A stretch of 64,000 nt of DNA from Ditylenchus dipsaci (Eukaryota > Nematoda > Chromadorea > Rhabditida > Anguinidae): assembly GCA_004194705.1 (NCBI GenBank), contig SADC01001330.1, forward strand, positions 62,001-126,000. Reading direction: 5' to 3'. This document shows, one piece after another, positions 47,529-58,382 of this stretch. Under the pieces are notes generated by a model, which searched no databases, was not told the DNA's origin, and worked only from the letters and a program-made list of their open reading frames with translations. The translations under genes and the position numbers were made by a program. How positions within the stretch are numbered: position 1 is the stretch's first letter; the number at the start of each line of letters is the position of its first letter.

Positions 47529-47778
47529 GGCCCTATCCCTCAATGGGGGGTTTTTTGCCTTGGTCCCCCTGTTGTTATTTTTTGTGAGTTTTTAGGCTAA
47601 GGCTTAGGCTAAAGTAGGCCAGCGTATGTTAGGACGAACTTAATAATGAGTCTGAAATACGTTTGAGTCCATCCTAACATACGCTGGCCAACCCTTGCCT
47701 AAGCCTAAAGCCTAAAAAATCACAAAAAAACAACAGGGGTACGAAGGCGGAAAAAAACCCCCATTGAGGGATAGGGCC
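47529..47778. mobile_element. Palindromic MITE with GCCTAA-rich core, type B-like termini
   Basis: Ends GGCCCTATCCCTCAATGGGG and CCATTGAGGGATAGGGCC. Inside are TTGCCTTGGTCCCCCTGTTG, TTAGGCTAAGGCTTAGGCTA and GTAGGCCAGCGTATGTTAGG, with the mirrored arm TTGCCTAAGCCTAAAGCCTA. The perfect symmetry suggests a recent copy. Confidence 0.8.
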
Positions 47779-48355
47779 GACTTTCTAGGTTCTTTTACAA
47801 ACCTAAAAGAATCAGTCCGGCTCTCGTTGCAATACCTTCTCTTCATGCCAAGACCTTGGAAGGCTGTGAAGAGGTACGGATGGCATAGTGTGAGTATTGG
47901 TGGCGGTGGAAAAAACCGACGCTGGCCTGTTTTATATAGATTGAAGAGTTTGCAATTTCATAACAAAGACACACAGCACATGTGTGTATAGCGGCAGACA
48001 GGGGTGGGTGGGTTGGAAGAGAAACAGCCAGAAAAAGGGCAGGCGAGCGGTTGCGATAAATGCAATTGATTTCCCCTCTTTCTTTCGAAACACAGCTTGT
48101 CACACGGCCTTCTTTTAGTGTGTCTGCCTGCTTTGTTGACTGCTTGGCTGAGTGACAGAGAGATTGTTGTGTGCAGAGAGACCAAGGAAAGAGTCTCTTT
48201 GCTCATTTTTACTTTCGCATTTACCAATCAATGGTTGAGTGAGAGACAGAATGTCGACTACTGTAGAAGTGTGTATACTACTAAATAGTCTGCTTGCCTT
48301 GCGAAAGATTAGTACTTGGAAAATAGCACTTTATGAGAAATGTTTTTTATGCATA
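47779..48355. other. Less AT-rich intergenic stretch
   Basis: About 500 bp with more balanced base composition than its surroundings, open in several frames on both strands, and no recognisable protein. It could be a promoter or UTR of a gene not otherwise visible. Confidence 0.25.
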
Positions 48356-49511
48356 CCGTATTTCCTCTAATAGAAGCCCCCTCCTATTATAAGCCCCCTC
48401 TAATATAAGCCCCCTAGAGGCCATCCAAAATATAAAAGCCCCCCTCTAATATAAGCCCCCCCCCCCTTCTTAGGGGTATCCTAAAAATATAAGCCCCCTC
48501 TTTTTATATAAACCCCGAAGCCAATTTTTTTTCGATAAATAGCTATTGTTAATGGTGGTAAAAGGCGCAAAAATATCTTTACGTATTTGCTAAGCACATC
48601 TTTCAAAGTGGACCGCTGGAATACTTGTGAATGAGTGAATCTTAATGCAAAAGGGCATCGATTCAAGAACCATTTTAGCGGGTACTTTGTTGGTTTATGC
48701 AGTAATCATCAGCAGAAAATCAAGAATAAACGATAAATAGTGACGTCGGTTTACGTTTAAGGAACAAGGAAATAAATTGTAACGGTATTTCGCGGCAAAT
48801 TCTTGTTTCGTCTTTTTCTTTTAAATTTTCGGACCTTTTTTTGAAAGTAAATAAATAGACACCACCGTATAGTACTGCGATTACAGTTTATAATAAGGTT
48901 TGTCAAATGGACCGAAAAGGTAAAATATAAACAGAATTATATCACACTTTTACTTTTATGTACCACACTTTGCAAAACTATCACTGTAAACGAGGGTAGA
49001 CAGGCGCCTTACAAGCGCCCAACTTTTATCGGAAAACATCCTCTTTTAGTGAGATTTCAATTATTAATTTTTTATCCTAAAATATGTCCTTGAACACCAA
49101 GCTATACCTTCCATCTTGCGTACGCTCCCAGGCCACTACTATCCATCAACATCACTTTATTCAAATCAAGACAATATGCTGCAAATTTCCAATACGCCAA
49201 AAAAAATGCAGGAAGAACGCCTCCAAGAGAAACTTGGTAGAGGGGTGAACTGGTAAACGGCTAAACGGTGTCTATAGAAAACAGTGGTTTTGATGTTAAA
49301 ACGCTGTTTTATTAATGTTATGTGAAAAATTAGAAGTGATCGGAGGTTGACGTAATAACATTATGACCCAGAATTTTTTCCGCGCCTTCGGCGCGGCGAG
49401 TTCAAAAAATAAAGACCCCCCCCCCTCTAATACAAGCCCCCTCTAATATAAGCTCCCCCTAGAGGGCATCCAAAAAATAGAAGCCCCGGGCTTCTATTAG
49501 AGGAAATACGG
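48356..49511. mobile_element. TA-flanked element with AAGCCCCCTCTAATAT repeats
   Basis: A 1156-bp element with ends CCGTATTTCCTCTAATAGAA and TTCTATTAGAGGAAATACGG, TA on both sides. Both ends have tandem units of the type ATAAGCCCCCTCTAAT, inverted relative to each other. No transposase domain recognised in the interior. Confidence 0.82.
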
Positions 49512-49867
49512 TAGATAGCTTAGTGCGAGGAAGCTTTGCTTGTTTAATTTTTTTGGTAATAGAAAAGTTTTTAAATTGCAGAAAAATCTTATCAGTGATT
49601 TATGCCTCAGAGGTTTGTGTATGTGCGCAGGGGCGCAGTTGAAAGATGATGGAGAGTCATAGGCATGATTGATCCTTCCCCTTGACCGGAGTCAAATTAG
49701 GCCCAACCTTGATCGATCAATTCTATCAGCCCTTGAAAAATTGAATTTGCGGCCGTATGAGGGCTTATCTCAATATCAAGTCTCCAAGCCCCTGAAGAGG
49801 CTTAATGAGGTCACAATATTGTTCGGAAAAGGTCTAATTGCACTAGGAGTTTTTAAAGCAAGATTTA

Positions 49868-50125
49868 CCGTATATCCTTGATTTAATTTCAACCCCCAAA
49901 AATCAAAAATTTTTTGGTCGATTTTGAGATTTTCGGGTGCTCAACAGAAATCTAAAAAGTGAAGTCAGATAAACGGTCGCTGTGGTCTTTTGTCCGTGTC
50001 CGGATAAACACTTAGTAACTAAGAAAACGCAAAAAAACAGATTTGTAAAATTATTTTCTGGCCAGAGATATAGGTCCCTGAGTGGGCTGTTTATTACAGC
50101 AAGCCAATTAATAGAGGATATACGG
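49868..50125. mobile_element. TA-flanked MITE, same family as 3797-4047
   Basis: A 258-bp element with ends CCGTATATCCTTGATTTAAT and ATTAATAGAGGATATACGG, TA-flanked. It contains GATTTTCGGGTGCTCAACAG and CCAGAGATATAGGTCCC. Confidence 0.82.
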
Positions 50126-50337
50126 TAAGCCTTAACACCTACAGGACCGACTGTCACGAATGTATATTCTGGTGTAGAATTTCATGCTCTACAAGATGGT
50201 GCGAATCAAAAATTCAAAAACGTGAATTGAACGGCAAAGTGGTACTATTTTTGAATTATCACCAAAAAAATGAGCGCAAGGAATGTGGCTATTAAACTAC
50301 ATTAAAATTTAGCTGTCATGGTTTCTGTAGTCAAGAC

Positions 50338-50490
50338 CAGTCTTGGCCACGCCTGGATTTTATCAACCGCCACATCAACTATCCACCGGTTGATTGATTT
50401 TCGGTTGATAAACCGGTTGAGAAAGGTGATCATCCGGTGGCCCACCGGCGAATAAACCGGTTGATAACGCCGGTTGATTGGCCAAGACTG
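50338..50490. mobile_element. hAT MITE with a readable empty site nearby
   Basis: A 153-bp element with ends CAGTCTTGGCCACGCCTGG and GATTGGCCAAGACTG, and an exact 8-bp duplication GTCAAGAC on both sides (50330-50337, 50491-50498). Internal ATCAACCGG-type repeats. The inverted right arm of the host element reads AATTGTCTTGACTACAGAAA at about 51531, the unoccupied site with a single GTCAAGAC. Confidence 0.92.
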
Positions 50491-50639
50491 GTCAAGACAA
50501 TTAACCTCGTCTTTGTTAAGGTAAGGATTTTAAAAATTTACTTGTTTTTTCTACGTACCATAACTTCTTATAATGATAACTTTCACAGTGGGTTTTTTGA
50601 GCCTTTTGTAGTGCAACTTGTGATTGTTGTTTTGATGTA

Positions 50640-51079
50640 CAGTCGAACCTCTCTATAACATAACTCTATATAACATAAAACTTTTTATAACATAACTCAG
50701 AAATCAGTTCGGTTGGTCTGATTGAAATAAAGCCAAAGTAAACCTCTACATAACATAACTTTTACCTCTATATAACATAAAACTCCCTATAACATAAATT
50801 TTTTTCTGGCTCTTGCCGAATAAACGCCCCTCTATATAACATAAATCTATAAAATTTCTAAAAAAAATTAGTTAATTTCTCTAAAAATCAGATTTATTCA
50901 GTCTATATAAGAAATTTGATTACATTAAGGTGGTGAGGAATCAAAAATTACCATTTTTTTCGAATATATTGTTTTCGATGGTAGGTTTTATTTTCGGGAT
51001 GGCTACTTTATATAACATAACCTCTATATAACATAATTTTTGGCGGTCCCTTGAATTGTGTTATATAGAGGTTCGACTG
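50640..51079. mobile_element. pogo-like MITE with CTCTATATAACATAA repeats
   Basis: A 440-bp element with ends CAGTCGAACCTCTCTATAAC and TATATAGAGGTTCGACTG, TA-flanked. The left side has about six CTCTATATAACATAA units. Confidence 0.85.
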
Positions 51080-52529
51080 TATTACAAGCTTGAGAACAGT
51101 ATATAGGTAGTGACGAATCACGTCAAATCGAGCGTATCAAGCTGATTTTTGTGTATTTAGCAACATCTATCATTCACTATGCCTTTTTACCCAGTTTATC
51201 AGAAATTAAAGCAAAAACGACTAGCCGGATAATGTTTAGCACATTCTGTTTCATCTGGTAGCACTTGTAAGCGCTCCAGATTTGTTTCTTTTCAGAATTG
51301 CGCACATTAAAACTAGTTTTTTTAACCATAAGCAATAGCCGAAATTCAAAAGCTTATTAGTTCGTCCGTAGTGTTTGTAAGTTTTCAAAACAATAACGTA
51401 TTGTTTTTATACCTTTTTTTTGCTGCAAGATGCTCAAAAACCCACTGTGAAAGTGATCATTATAAGAAGTTATGGTACGTAGAAAGTACAAGTAAATTTT
51501 TAAAATCCTTACCTTAACGAAGACGAGGTTAATTGTCTTGACTACAGAAACCATGACAGCTAAATTTTAATGTAGTTTAATAGCCACATTCCTTGCGCTC
51601 ATTTTGATATATTATGAGCTTAGGGGCAATATATGGATGATAGCGTATCACTCTAAAACTTTTAGGTAATCAGCAAAATTATGACCATGCTCAAATTGTC
51701 ATCTTTCGGACCTGATTTCGCGCACTTTATGCATCATCCATGCAGAAACGACTGGCACCATCATGTTCAGCATATTGTGTTCTACCTATAATAATAAAAA
51801 AAATGGGCAAGCATTTTCTGTCTTAATGAGTAAAAATATGGTATTTACAAAAAATAAAATATACCGAAATTGTTTTCGGTATAAACCAATTTTTTGAAAC
51901 AGCGTCTTGCGGTTCGAATGTATAAATTTGATGTTGAAATGTGCAGCAGAATGTAAGCTTTCTAAAAAATTAAACATGGCCTGCAAACGGAGTATCTGCA
52001 GAAAGTTATTAGCAATTTTATGAAAACACTGTTTTCAAAAAACGAGGTTTTGAATTGAATTGACAAAAAAAACATTTTAAACTACGAAATGCAAAAAATT
52101 CTAGCATAAGGAGAAAAAGCATCAAAAATCCTACAAATTCAGTTCAAACATGAAAGCAACATAATTTGTGAAAAAAAATGTGACAGGTACTTTAAAAAAA
52201 GTAGCAAATTTTTTTGGTGATAATTCAAAAATAGTACCACTTTGCCGTTCAATTCACGTTTTTGAATTTTTGATTCGCACCATCTTGTAGAGCATGAAAT
52301 TCTACACCAGAATATACATTCGTGACAGTCGGTCCTGTAGGTGTTAAGAACTGGCGTTATTGCGAACTGGCCAGTTCCCTTTAAAAACGTTTGTCTCACA
52401 CGGGATGTCTTTCAATTTGTTTAGAAATTTTATGTTGTTTTGGAATGATTGGAGGAAGAACTGCAAAATGGGGAGACGAAGGCATTTTAATGAAAAAAAC
52501 ATAGGAAATTTTTATTATTTTTGGTTATA

Positions 52530-53021
52530 CAGTCGACTATCTATATGGTGTACACGGCTAGGTGATACTTGCCAAAAACGACATTTACCAAATACGACAT
52601 TTGCCGAAACGACATTTGCCAAAAATGATATTTGACAAAACGACATTTGCCTAATCGAAAATTGGCAAAACGACATTTGCCATAAGGAAATTTGCCGATC
52701 GTGGATTTTGTCTGAAAAAGACTTATGAACCCTAATTTGATACTTTTATTTTTTCGGCGAAAAGTGCGCCTGGGAAATTTTTTCTGTTTGGCAAATGTCG
52801 TGTTGCCAAATGTCGTTTCGGCAAAACATACGTTTGGCAAATGTCGGTTTTGGCAAGTATCACCTAGACGTGTACATCCTGGGGAGCGTCCTTAGGTGTA
52901 CACTGTACGTAAGGTCTGTTTGCCTTAACTTACTGATGCAAAACCAAATCGGCGTTAATTCACTGTACATTATATAGAGGTGTACACTATGTAGAGTGTA
53001 CAGTGAATAGAGGTTCTACTG
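52530..53021. mobile_element. pogo-like MITE with nested foldback
   Basis: The outer element has ends CAGTCGACTATCTATATGGT and GAATAGAGGTTCTACTG, TA-flanked. The inner element (52561-52864) has ends GGTGATACTTGCCAAAAACG and TTTTGGCAAGTATCACC, with tandem ACGACATTTGCCAAA units inverted between the two ends and TA on both sides. Confidence 0.78.
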
Positions 53022-53217
53022 TATATGCAAAATATCTAAATAATTAGTTGTTTTGAAGACCGTATTCTCTCTAATAAAACCATACTCTCTATCTGAACCA
53101 CACTCTCCAATAGAACCAAACCCAAGGAGGGTTGAAATATAAAAGCACACTCTCTATTTTAACAAAACTCTCTAATAGAACCAGACCCCTAAACACTCGC
53201 CACCGATGGAGGTGAGT

Positions 53218-53351
53218 ACGACGCCATCCACTGCTTCAAGGAAGTTTGGCCAGTTCCGAGTGGTCGAGGCAAGCTGAAGCTAGCGCGTGATGAGAAGAAG
53301 TTGGCTGAGTTGATACAAGGAATGGACCTCGAAGAAGAGCAAGAAAACTAG
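53218..53351 (+). pseudogene. C-terminal remnant of an unidentified element protein
   Basis: One frame reads DAIHCFKEVWPVPSGRGKLK, LARDEKKLAELIQGMDLEEE and stops at TAG (53349-53351). The acidic end resembles tails of pogo/CENP-B-like transposases, but no conserved motif is left. It is cut off upstream at the subterminal repeats. Confidence 0.4.
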
Positions 53352-53366
53352 TTCAATGATAGTGAT

Positions 53367-54998
53367 GGTTATGGATAAAAATTCCGCCGCAAAAATTCCG
53401 CCAACATAAATTCCGCCGCATAAATTCCGCCAACGTAAATTCCGCCACATAAATTCCGCCAACAAAAATTCCGCCACACACAATAATGAACAAATAACAT
53501 CAACAAAACAATTACATTCGGCGGAAAATATTCGAATTGGCGTCGGAAATGAAATTTGCGTTCATGGGAGCCACCGGTTCTTCCTCATTGTCGTCCTCTT
53601 CCTCTTCTGATCTATTTTCCTCATTTTCGGCTGCATCTTCATCGGCCACCGGAATGCAGAACTTGGCTATATGGTACTGTTCTCTCTGGTAATTCAGGTA
53701 ATTCAGAATAGACAACCAAACAATCGAAGAACTTACCAGACATTACAGATCGCGGCACAAGTTCCGGGCGATTGTCAAACACGGCCTTGAACGCGCGCTT
53801 GTAGGTCTCCGCAGATTTGTTTGGCGACAGGAAGAAGACGCACGGCAGTGTAGATTCCTCTTTGAAGCAGTTGAGCGTGAACAGTTGGCAAAAGTAGACG
53901 GGACAGCAGAAAAAGGTTCCTGAAAGATAGAAACCGTAATCAGATAAAAATTGAATCAATAGCCTCGGTTACTCGGTTCTAATTTGAAATAAAATTCGTA
54001 GACTTCTCTTAGAGAAATAGAAATCAAAATATTGCTACAAGACTTTAAAATTACCGTCAATGGATCAGCAATTATTCTCCATCAGGAAGTCCAATCCGCG
54101 ATCAGAAGCAAAGGTGAGAATCACTGGCTTATTTGGCTCGAGCCCTCGCGAATCATATAGAAGGAAGCGGCCACCTCGAGTTGTCATTTTGAAGTCATTG
54201 CCCAGCACCATATCCAACAAATTCTTATCCACATCAACTGCTCCTTTCGGTTTGCGGACATTCGCGACCTAAAATCATTTCGATAAATAAAAAGAATAAA
54301 CCTTTTTTGTTACCAGTCTCTTGATGTTGATGTCCTGTGGCATTGCACCGATCTCTTGCTTGCTTAATCCCATCTTAGCCACCGTCAGAATTTCCTGCAA
54401 TGAAGTGGAAAGGCTTTGTCCGGCTAGATTTTTCACAATCGTCAAGCGTTGTTTCTTCTAAAACCGGTTGATATTAAAATTTCTCCAAAACGATGAAAAA
54501 GGCATACCCTGACTTCAGCCGGGCTCGCCCGATGACTGTCGTGTGCTTGGGTTTGCGTCAGAACCAGCGATCCAATCGCGGAAACGGCACGTCCTTTGCA
54601 TCCACTGACCTTGTCCTCACATTGCCAAAGTTGTCGAAGACCATCTCTGCTGACCTAGTCCTTGCACATCAGGAACCCGTCACAAAGCGGAATAGAATTT
54701 CTTTTGTTTGTTTTGATTTCCATTGCGAATTCAGAAAAAAATAAAATAGAGCAGAATACACAAATCTTTCTAACAAAAGAAAAAAGTCGAGGGCTAACAA
54801 ATTTAACAATATAATTCACCCGAACAGAAGGACAAATCGACAGTGAGTTTGAAATTTTTTCGCGAAATGTATGTGGCGGAATTTATGTTGGCGGAATTTA
54901 TGTGGCGGAATTTACGTTGGCGGAATTTATGCGGCGGAATTTATGTTGGCGGAATTTATGTTGGCGGAATTTTTGCGGTAGAATTTTTATCCATAACC
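53367..54998. mobile_element. Mutator-like element (MULE)
   Basis: A 1632-bp element with ends GGTTATGGATAAAAATTCCG and GAATTTTTATCCATAACC, and an exact 8-bp duplication ATAGTGAT (53359-53366 and 54999-55006). Both ends consist of tandem AAATTCCGCCAACATAA / AAATTCCGCCGCATAA units in inverted orientation (about 110 bp each). It encodes a partial MULE transposase on minus. Confidence 0.9.
53518..54740 (-). pseudogene. MULE transposase, internally deleted
   Basis: Minus-strand exons recognisable in order: GQSLSTSLQEILTVAKMGLS (about 54420-54310); RKPKGAVDVDKNLLDMVLGN, GGRFLLYDSREPNKPVIL and FASDRGLDFLMENN (about 54265-54060); GTFFCCPVYFCQLFTLN and FFLSPNKSAETYKRAFKAVF (about 53920-53720). The GTF...P..F.QLFTLN and L.PNK..ETYKRAF runs are the signature start of the MULE DDE domain. 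The rest of the domain is missing, and an acidic tail (EENRSEEEEDDNEEEP) follows, ending near 53518. Probably non-functional. Confidence 0.7.
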
Positions 54999-55543
54999 AT
55001 AGTGATATGTCTCTAGAGTGTTGATTAGTTTTATTGTAAATGAAAAATTGTGCGTGTATGCTGCAATGCTTGGATATCTTGAGAGGGTTGAAAAAAAGAA
55101 CCACACCCCCAGGGAGTCGACACATAGAACCACATGTTGTTCTATTAGAGAGAATACGGTAATACCAGCATACAAGGTGAGATAGCGCCTTACAGGCAGT
55201 GTTTCCAAAATGAAAATGAACAAAAGATGCAAATAAGAATTTTCAGCGAAAAAGACACTAAAAGGGTTAGAATGAGTGAAAACATGAAAATCTAAGAAGT
55301 TAAAACGTTCTCAGTGTTTTTCCCACTGGATACCAGATGAGAAAATGAATATGAATTTTTTTATTTTTATCGATTGAAAATGAAAAATTCTCGAAAAAGT
55401 GAAAATGAGAAAATTTTGGTTTCGGAAACACTGCTTACAAACGCTTTGTTTTTCCCACAGACAACACTAAAGTTTTGACAGCAGGTTCAAGCTCAACCTA
55501 CTCTATTTGCTTATTTTAAAACTCCCAAATCATCCTGAATTAA

Positions 55544-55736
55544 AGGATCATCCTTGTTGATGCAAATGAAAATTTGGCAAATTCAAATGCGCGCGGAACA
55601 CTTCTCTTTCGTCTCGCACTCTACTCTTTGGAGTTATTTCGAGCGACTCAAAAGAGTACAGTGAGAGAAGAAAGAGAAGTGTCCCGCGCGCATTTGAATT
55701 TGTCAAATTCTCATCTGCATCAACAAGTATGGTCCT
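55544..55736. mobile_element. TTAA-flanked palindromic MITE, copy 3
   Basis: A 193-bp palindrome, AGGATCATCCTTGTTGATGC ... GTATGGTCCT, with exact TTAA on both sides (55540-55543 and 55737-55740). It shares TTTCGTCTCGCACTCTACTC and GCGCGGGACACTTCTCTTTC-type sequence with copies 1 and 2. Confidence 0.85.
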
Positions 55737-55799
55737 TTAAAGTTGTCGAGCCCTTGACTCGATAGCTCAAAAAGATTGTGGCAGATTTGCTGCCTCAAA

Positions 55800-56110
55800 A
55801 TTAAAGGGGAGGGAAACTTTATATACGCATCGCCTTTTGTCGAAAAACGTCAGTTCCAGGATACTACCGAAAAGTACTGGGATAGTTCTATTGAGCATTT
55901 CATCGAATTGGACATGGTTCAATGTTTTTTTAATTCTAGCTAAAAATTTATACTAACTCTAACTTTTCATCTGTATGATAGCTCAAATGAAAGCGCAGAA
56001 GCTTGGCTACATTTTGACACTAAACTTGTAAATAAAGGGAGAAAAAAAAATAAGGTCTGCAGCCAGTGGTAGTCGAACCTGTGACCTAAGGCGATGCGTA
56101 TATAAAGTCC
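55800..56110. repeat. Inverted-repeat element with tRNA-like B-box
   Basis: The left end GAAACTTTATATACGCATCG is mirrored at the right by CGATGCGTATATAAAGTCC. Near the right end on minus lies CAGGTTCGACTACCACTGGC, a B-box-like sequence. Boundaries are approximate. Confidence 0.5.
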
Positions 56111-56475
56111 CCCCCACCACTTAATAAAATTCGTCTCTATGTATTCAGAAAATTTTATCGTGCACCAATCAAGCAAAAATGGCTTTTTTCATGATTGCAC
56201 TTTGAACATTTTATATTAGGAAAGGAGCGGCTCAGAATTTTCGAGCCTTCGGCTCGACTTAAAAAAAGTCGAGCCCGGGTTGACCGGACAAACACGTTGG
56301 TGAAACATGACGGACAAACACAGTCCGAATAATATATGAAAAATATTTATGAAAATCGAGAAAATAAATAAATTTTATTGGAAGAACAAAAATGAAGGAA
56401 GTCAGCTATCGAAGGCTTTGAGGTTTCGTGGCTCTGCGAGTTTTCAGAATTTCTCGTTCGGTAAAGTGATTTATA

Positions 56476-56746
56476 TTAGGTTGTTCGGAAAGTTAACGGG
56501 ATTTTGTGATGGTCCCCTGTTATGTTTTAGTGTTTTGGTTTTTTTTCGCAATGCTGTTGCTTCCAAACCGCTTTTTTGATGTTTTAAGATAGATAAAAAT
56601 TGCATTCAATATTGAAAACAACAAAAAGAGGATTTAAAAAAAGACGAAAAAGACGATTTTAGTATAGCAAGAAAACTCGAAAACCAAAACGCTAAAAACA
56701 CAATAGGGAGCATTACGGAATTCCGCGGACTTTCCGAACAACCTAA
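56476..56746. mobile_element. mariner-like MITE
   Basis: A 271-bp element with ends TTAGGTTGTTCGGAAAGTTA and GGACTTTCCGAACAACCTAA, TA-flanked. The interior has no transposase motif. Confidence 0.82.
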
Positions 56747-57071
56747 TATATCCTGAATGTCCTTTCACCGACAAAGAAAACTACACACTAGCAGGACAGA
56801 AAAGATAAAAGATACTCTATTTGCTTATTTCAAGACTCCCAAATCATTCTAAATTAAAGGAACATCTGTACCCAAGGGGAGGGGTGCTAGTCGGGCTGTA
56901 ATCCCCATCACAAAATCCTGTGTACGCCTATGCCTGCCTCTGACCCAGACACCTACTTTCCATTGTGAGGGAGCCCTAGTGACTGGGTCTGAAGAACAAT
57001 AATCAGCGGATAGCGAATTAGAAAGCTGATATCCACGACTAGACCATAGTCTCGAAAACAGAATAATTAGG

Positions 57072-57247
57072 CTATCCAGAACCTTTGGGGCCCCACTCGC
57101 CAGAACCAAAGGGGTCCCAGTCATTTTAAGTCTAATCTATGCGAAAAATAAGTAAGGCGCGAATTCAAATTGAACATTTTTTTGCATAGATTGGACTTAA
57201 AATGACTGGGACCCCTTTGGTTCTGGCGAGTGGGGCCCAAAGGTTCT
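57072..57247. repeat. Palindromic MITE
   Basis: GAACCTTTGGGGCCCCACTC and the following 45 bases (CAAAGGGGTCCCAGTCATTT...) are mirrored to GTGGGGCCCAAAGGTTC at 57247. The arms are about 65 bp and nearly perfect. Confidence 0.7.
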
Positions 57248-57625
57248 GTTGCTCCAATAATTACATCAAAAATCCAAAAAATGGTAACATGTGCTGGTGA
57301 AATTCGGCTTGTGATGGTGAAATTTATGGCTTCAAGGACTGAAGTTCAGGCTCAAATTATTTTTACAAGAACTTGAAATTTGACTCGGCTTATAATTGAC
57401 TAGTGCCTTTTTTCAAACGTGAATATCCGCTTGATGTCACTAGGCTTGTCGATCGATTATCGAAATAATCGCAGAACTCTAACTCTAAAAGGCTTCAACC
57501 TACGACCGGGTACAGCTTCTTTTTGTGAAAGTGAAAAAGTATGTTTGAAAAAGTCCGTCCTCACGGCCTACCCTTGCCTAAGCCTAAGTGCGTAAAATAC
57601 CGAAAAAAAGGACGATACGTAAAAA

Positions 57626-58060
57626 TGCCACGTTTTGGAGAAAAAGTGCCACGTTTTGTGAAAAAGTGCCACGTTTTCTCGATTCTAGTCAAGAAGGCGA
57701 AAATATGCCACGTTTTTGTGAAAATGTGCCACGTTTTAGTGAAAATGTGCCATGTCTTAGGAAAATGTGCCACGGTTTAATGAAAAAGTGTCACGTTTTT
57801 GTGAAAATCTGCCACATTTTCTGACAATAAGGTTTCTTAGACAAATCAATGATTTACACCTGAAATTATGAAGATTACCATTAGCTTGCTATTGAGATGT
57901 CCTTTTAAACAAAGCGACACATAAAAACCAGGCATTACTGTGCAAAACTAGGCAAATTTGAAAAAAACGTGGCACTTTTTCACTAAAACGTGGCACTTTT
58001 TCGCCTTTTTGACTAAAATCGAAAAAACGTGGCACTTTTTCTCCAGAACGTGGCATATTT
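57626..58060. repeat. Foldback element with GTGCCACGTTTT tandem ends
   Basis: The left end has about nine direct units of AAAAAGTGCCACGTTTTGTG. The right end has about four units in inverse (AAAACGTGGCACTTTTTC). Between them is about 130 bp of unrelated sequence. Confidence 0.72.
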
Positions 58061-58382
58061 CCGTTTTATCCAAAAATAAATAAAAATAATTAATAGGGGG
58101 GGGAGGGTTACCAACGTGAAATTCGGCACTATAACCGGTCGGGGTAGCCGTTCATAATGTGTACTCGGTCGTTGGTTTACCAAATTTTGATTAAACCATT
58201 GGCAATCTAGATGCCGCTGTAAAAATTCAGGAAAGATGAGCAGCGAGAGCAAAAGAAGCTGTGATTACATACAGAAAAAAATGAAAAAATGCATTTGAAA
58301 AGTCATTATTTCCTGGCACGGTTCGAACATTTTGAATTTAATTCGTGAGCTGAATTGATCAAGATTCGCTCAATGTACTGTG

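Larger units (their letters stand above)
50136..52343. mobile_element. 2.2-kb TTAA-flanked foldback element
   Basis: Ends CACCTACAGGACCGACTGTC and GACAGTCGGTCCTGTAGGTG, flanked by TTAA (50132-50135 and 52344-52347). The outer arms (about 50136-50275 and 52205-52343) match nearly exactly. A second inverted pair lies inside (50275-50620 and 51420-51600). The arms contain CATGCTCTACAAGATGG. The loop carries a pogo MITE, and the left arm carries a hAT MITE that the right arm lacks. Confidence 0.8.
53060..55159. mobile_element. Tc1/pogo-like element interrupted by a MULE
   Basis: Ends CCGTATTCTCTCTAATAAAA and TTCTATTAGAGAGAATACGG (TA at the right). Subterminal ACTCTCTAATAGAACCA-type repeats are at the left and their inverse at the right. 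A short open stretch near 53218-53351 is probably what remains of its protein. The middle is occupied by the element at 53367-54998. Confidence 0.72.

Noticed and set aside
47764..48288. Several overlapping open frames in a less AT-rich stretch
   Set aside because: Open on both strands in several frames, as expected where stop codons are rarer; no protein motif and no splice pattern.
48340..49510. Regular AAGCCCCC repeats considered as a CRISPR array or satellite
   Set aside because: The units are direct without distinct spacers, sit at both ends of a TA-flanked element in inverse orientation, and the genome is eukaryotic.
57541..57824. Open frames reading repeated CHVFVKMCHVL
   Set aside because: Translations of the GTGCCACGTTTT tandem units of a foldback element.
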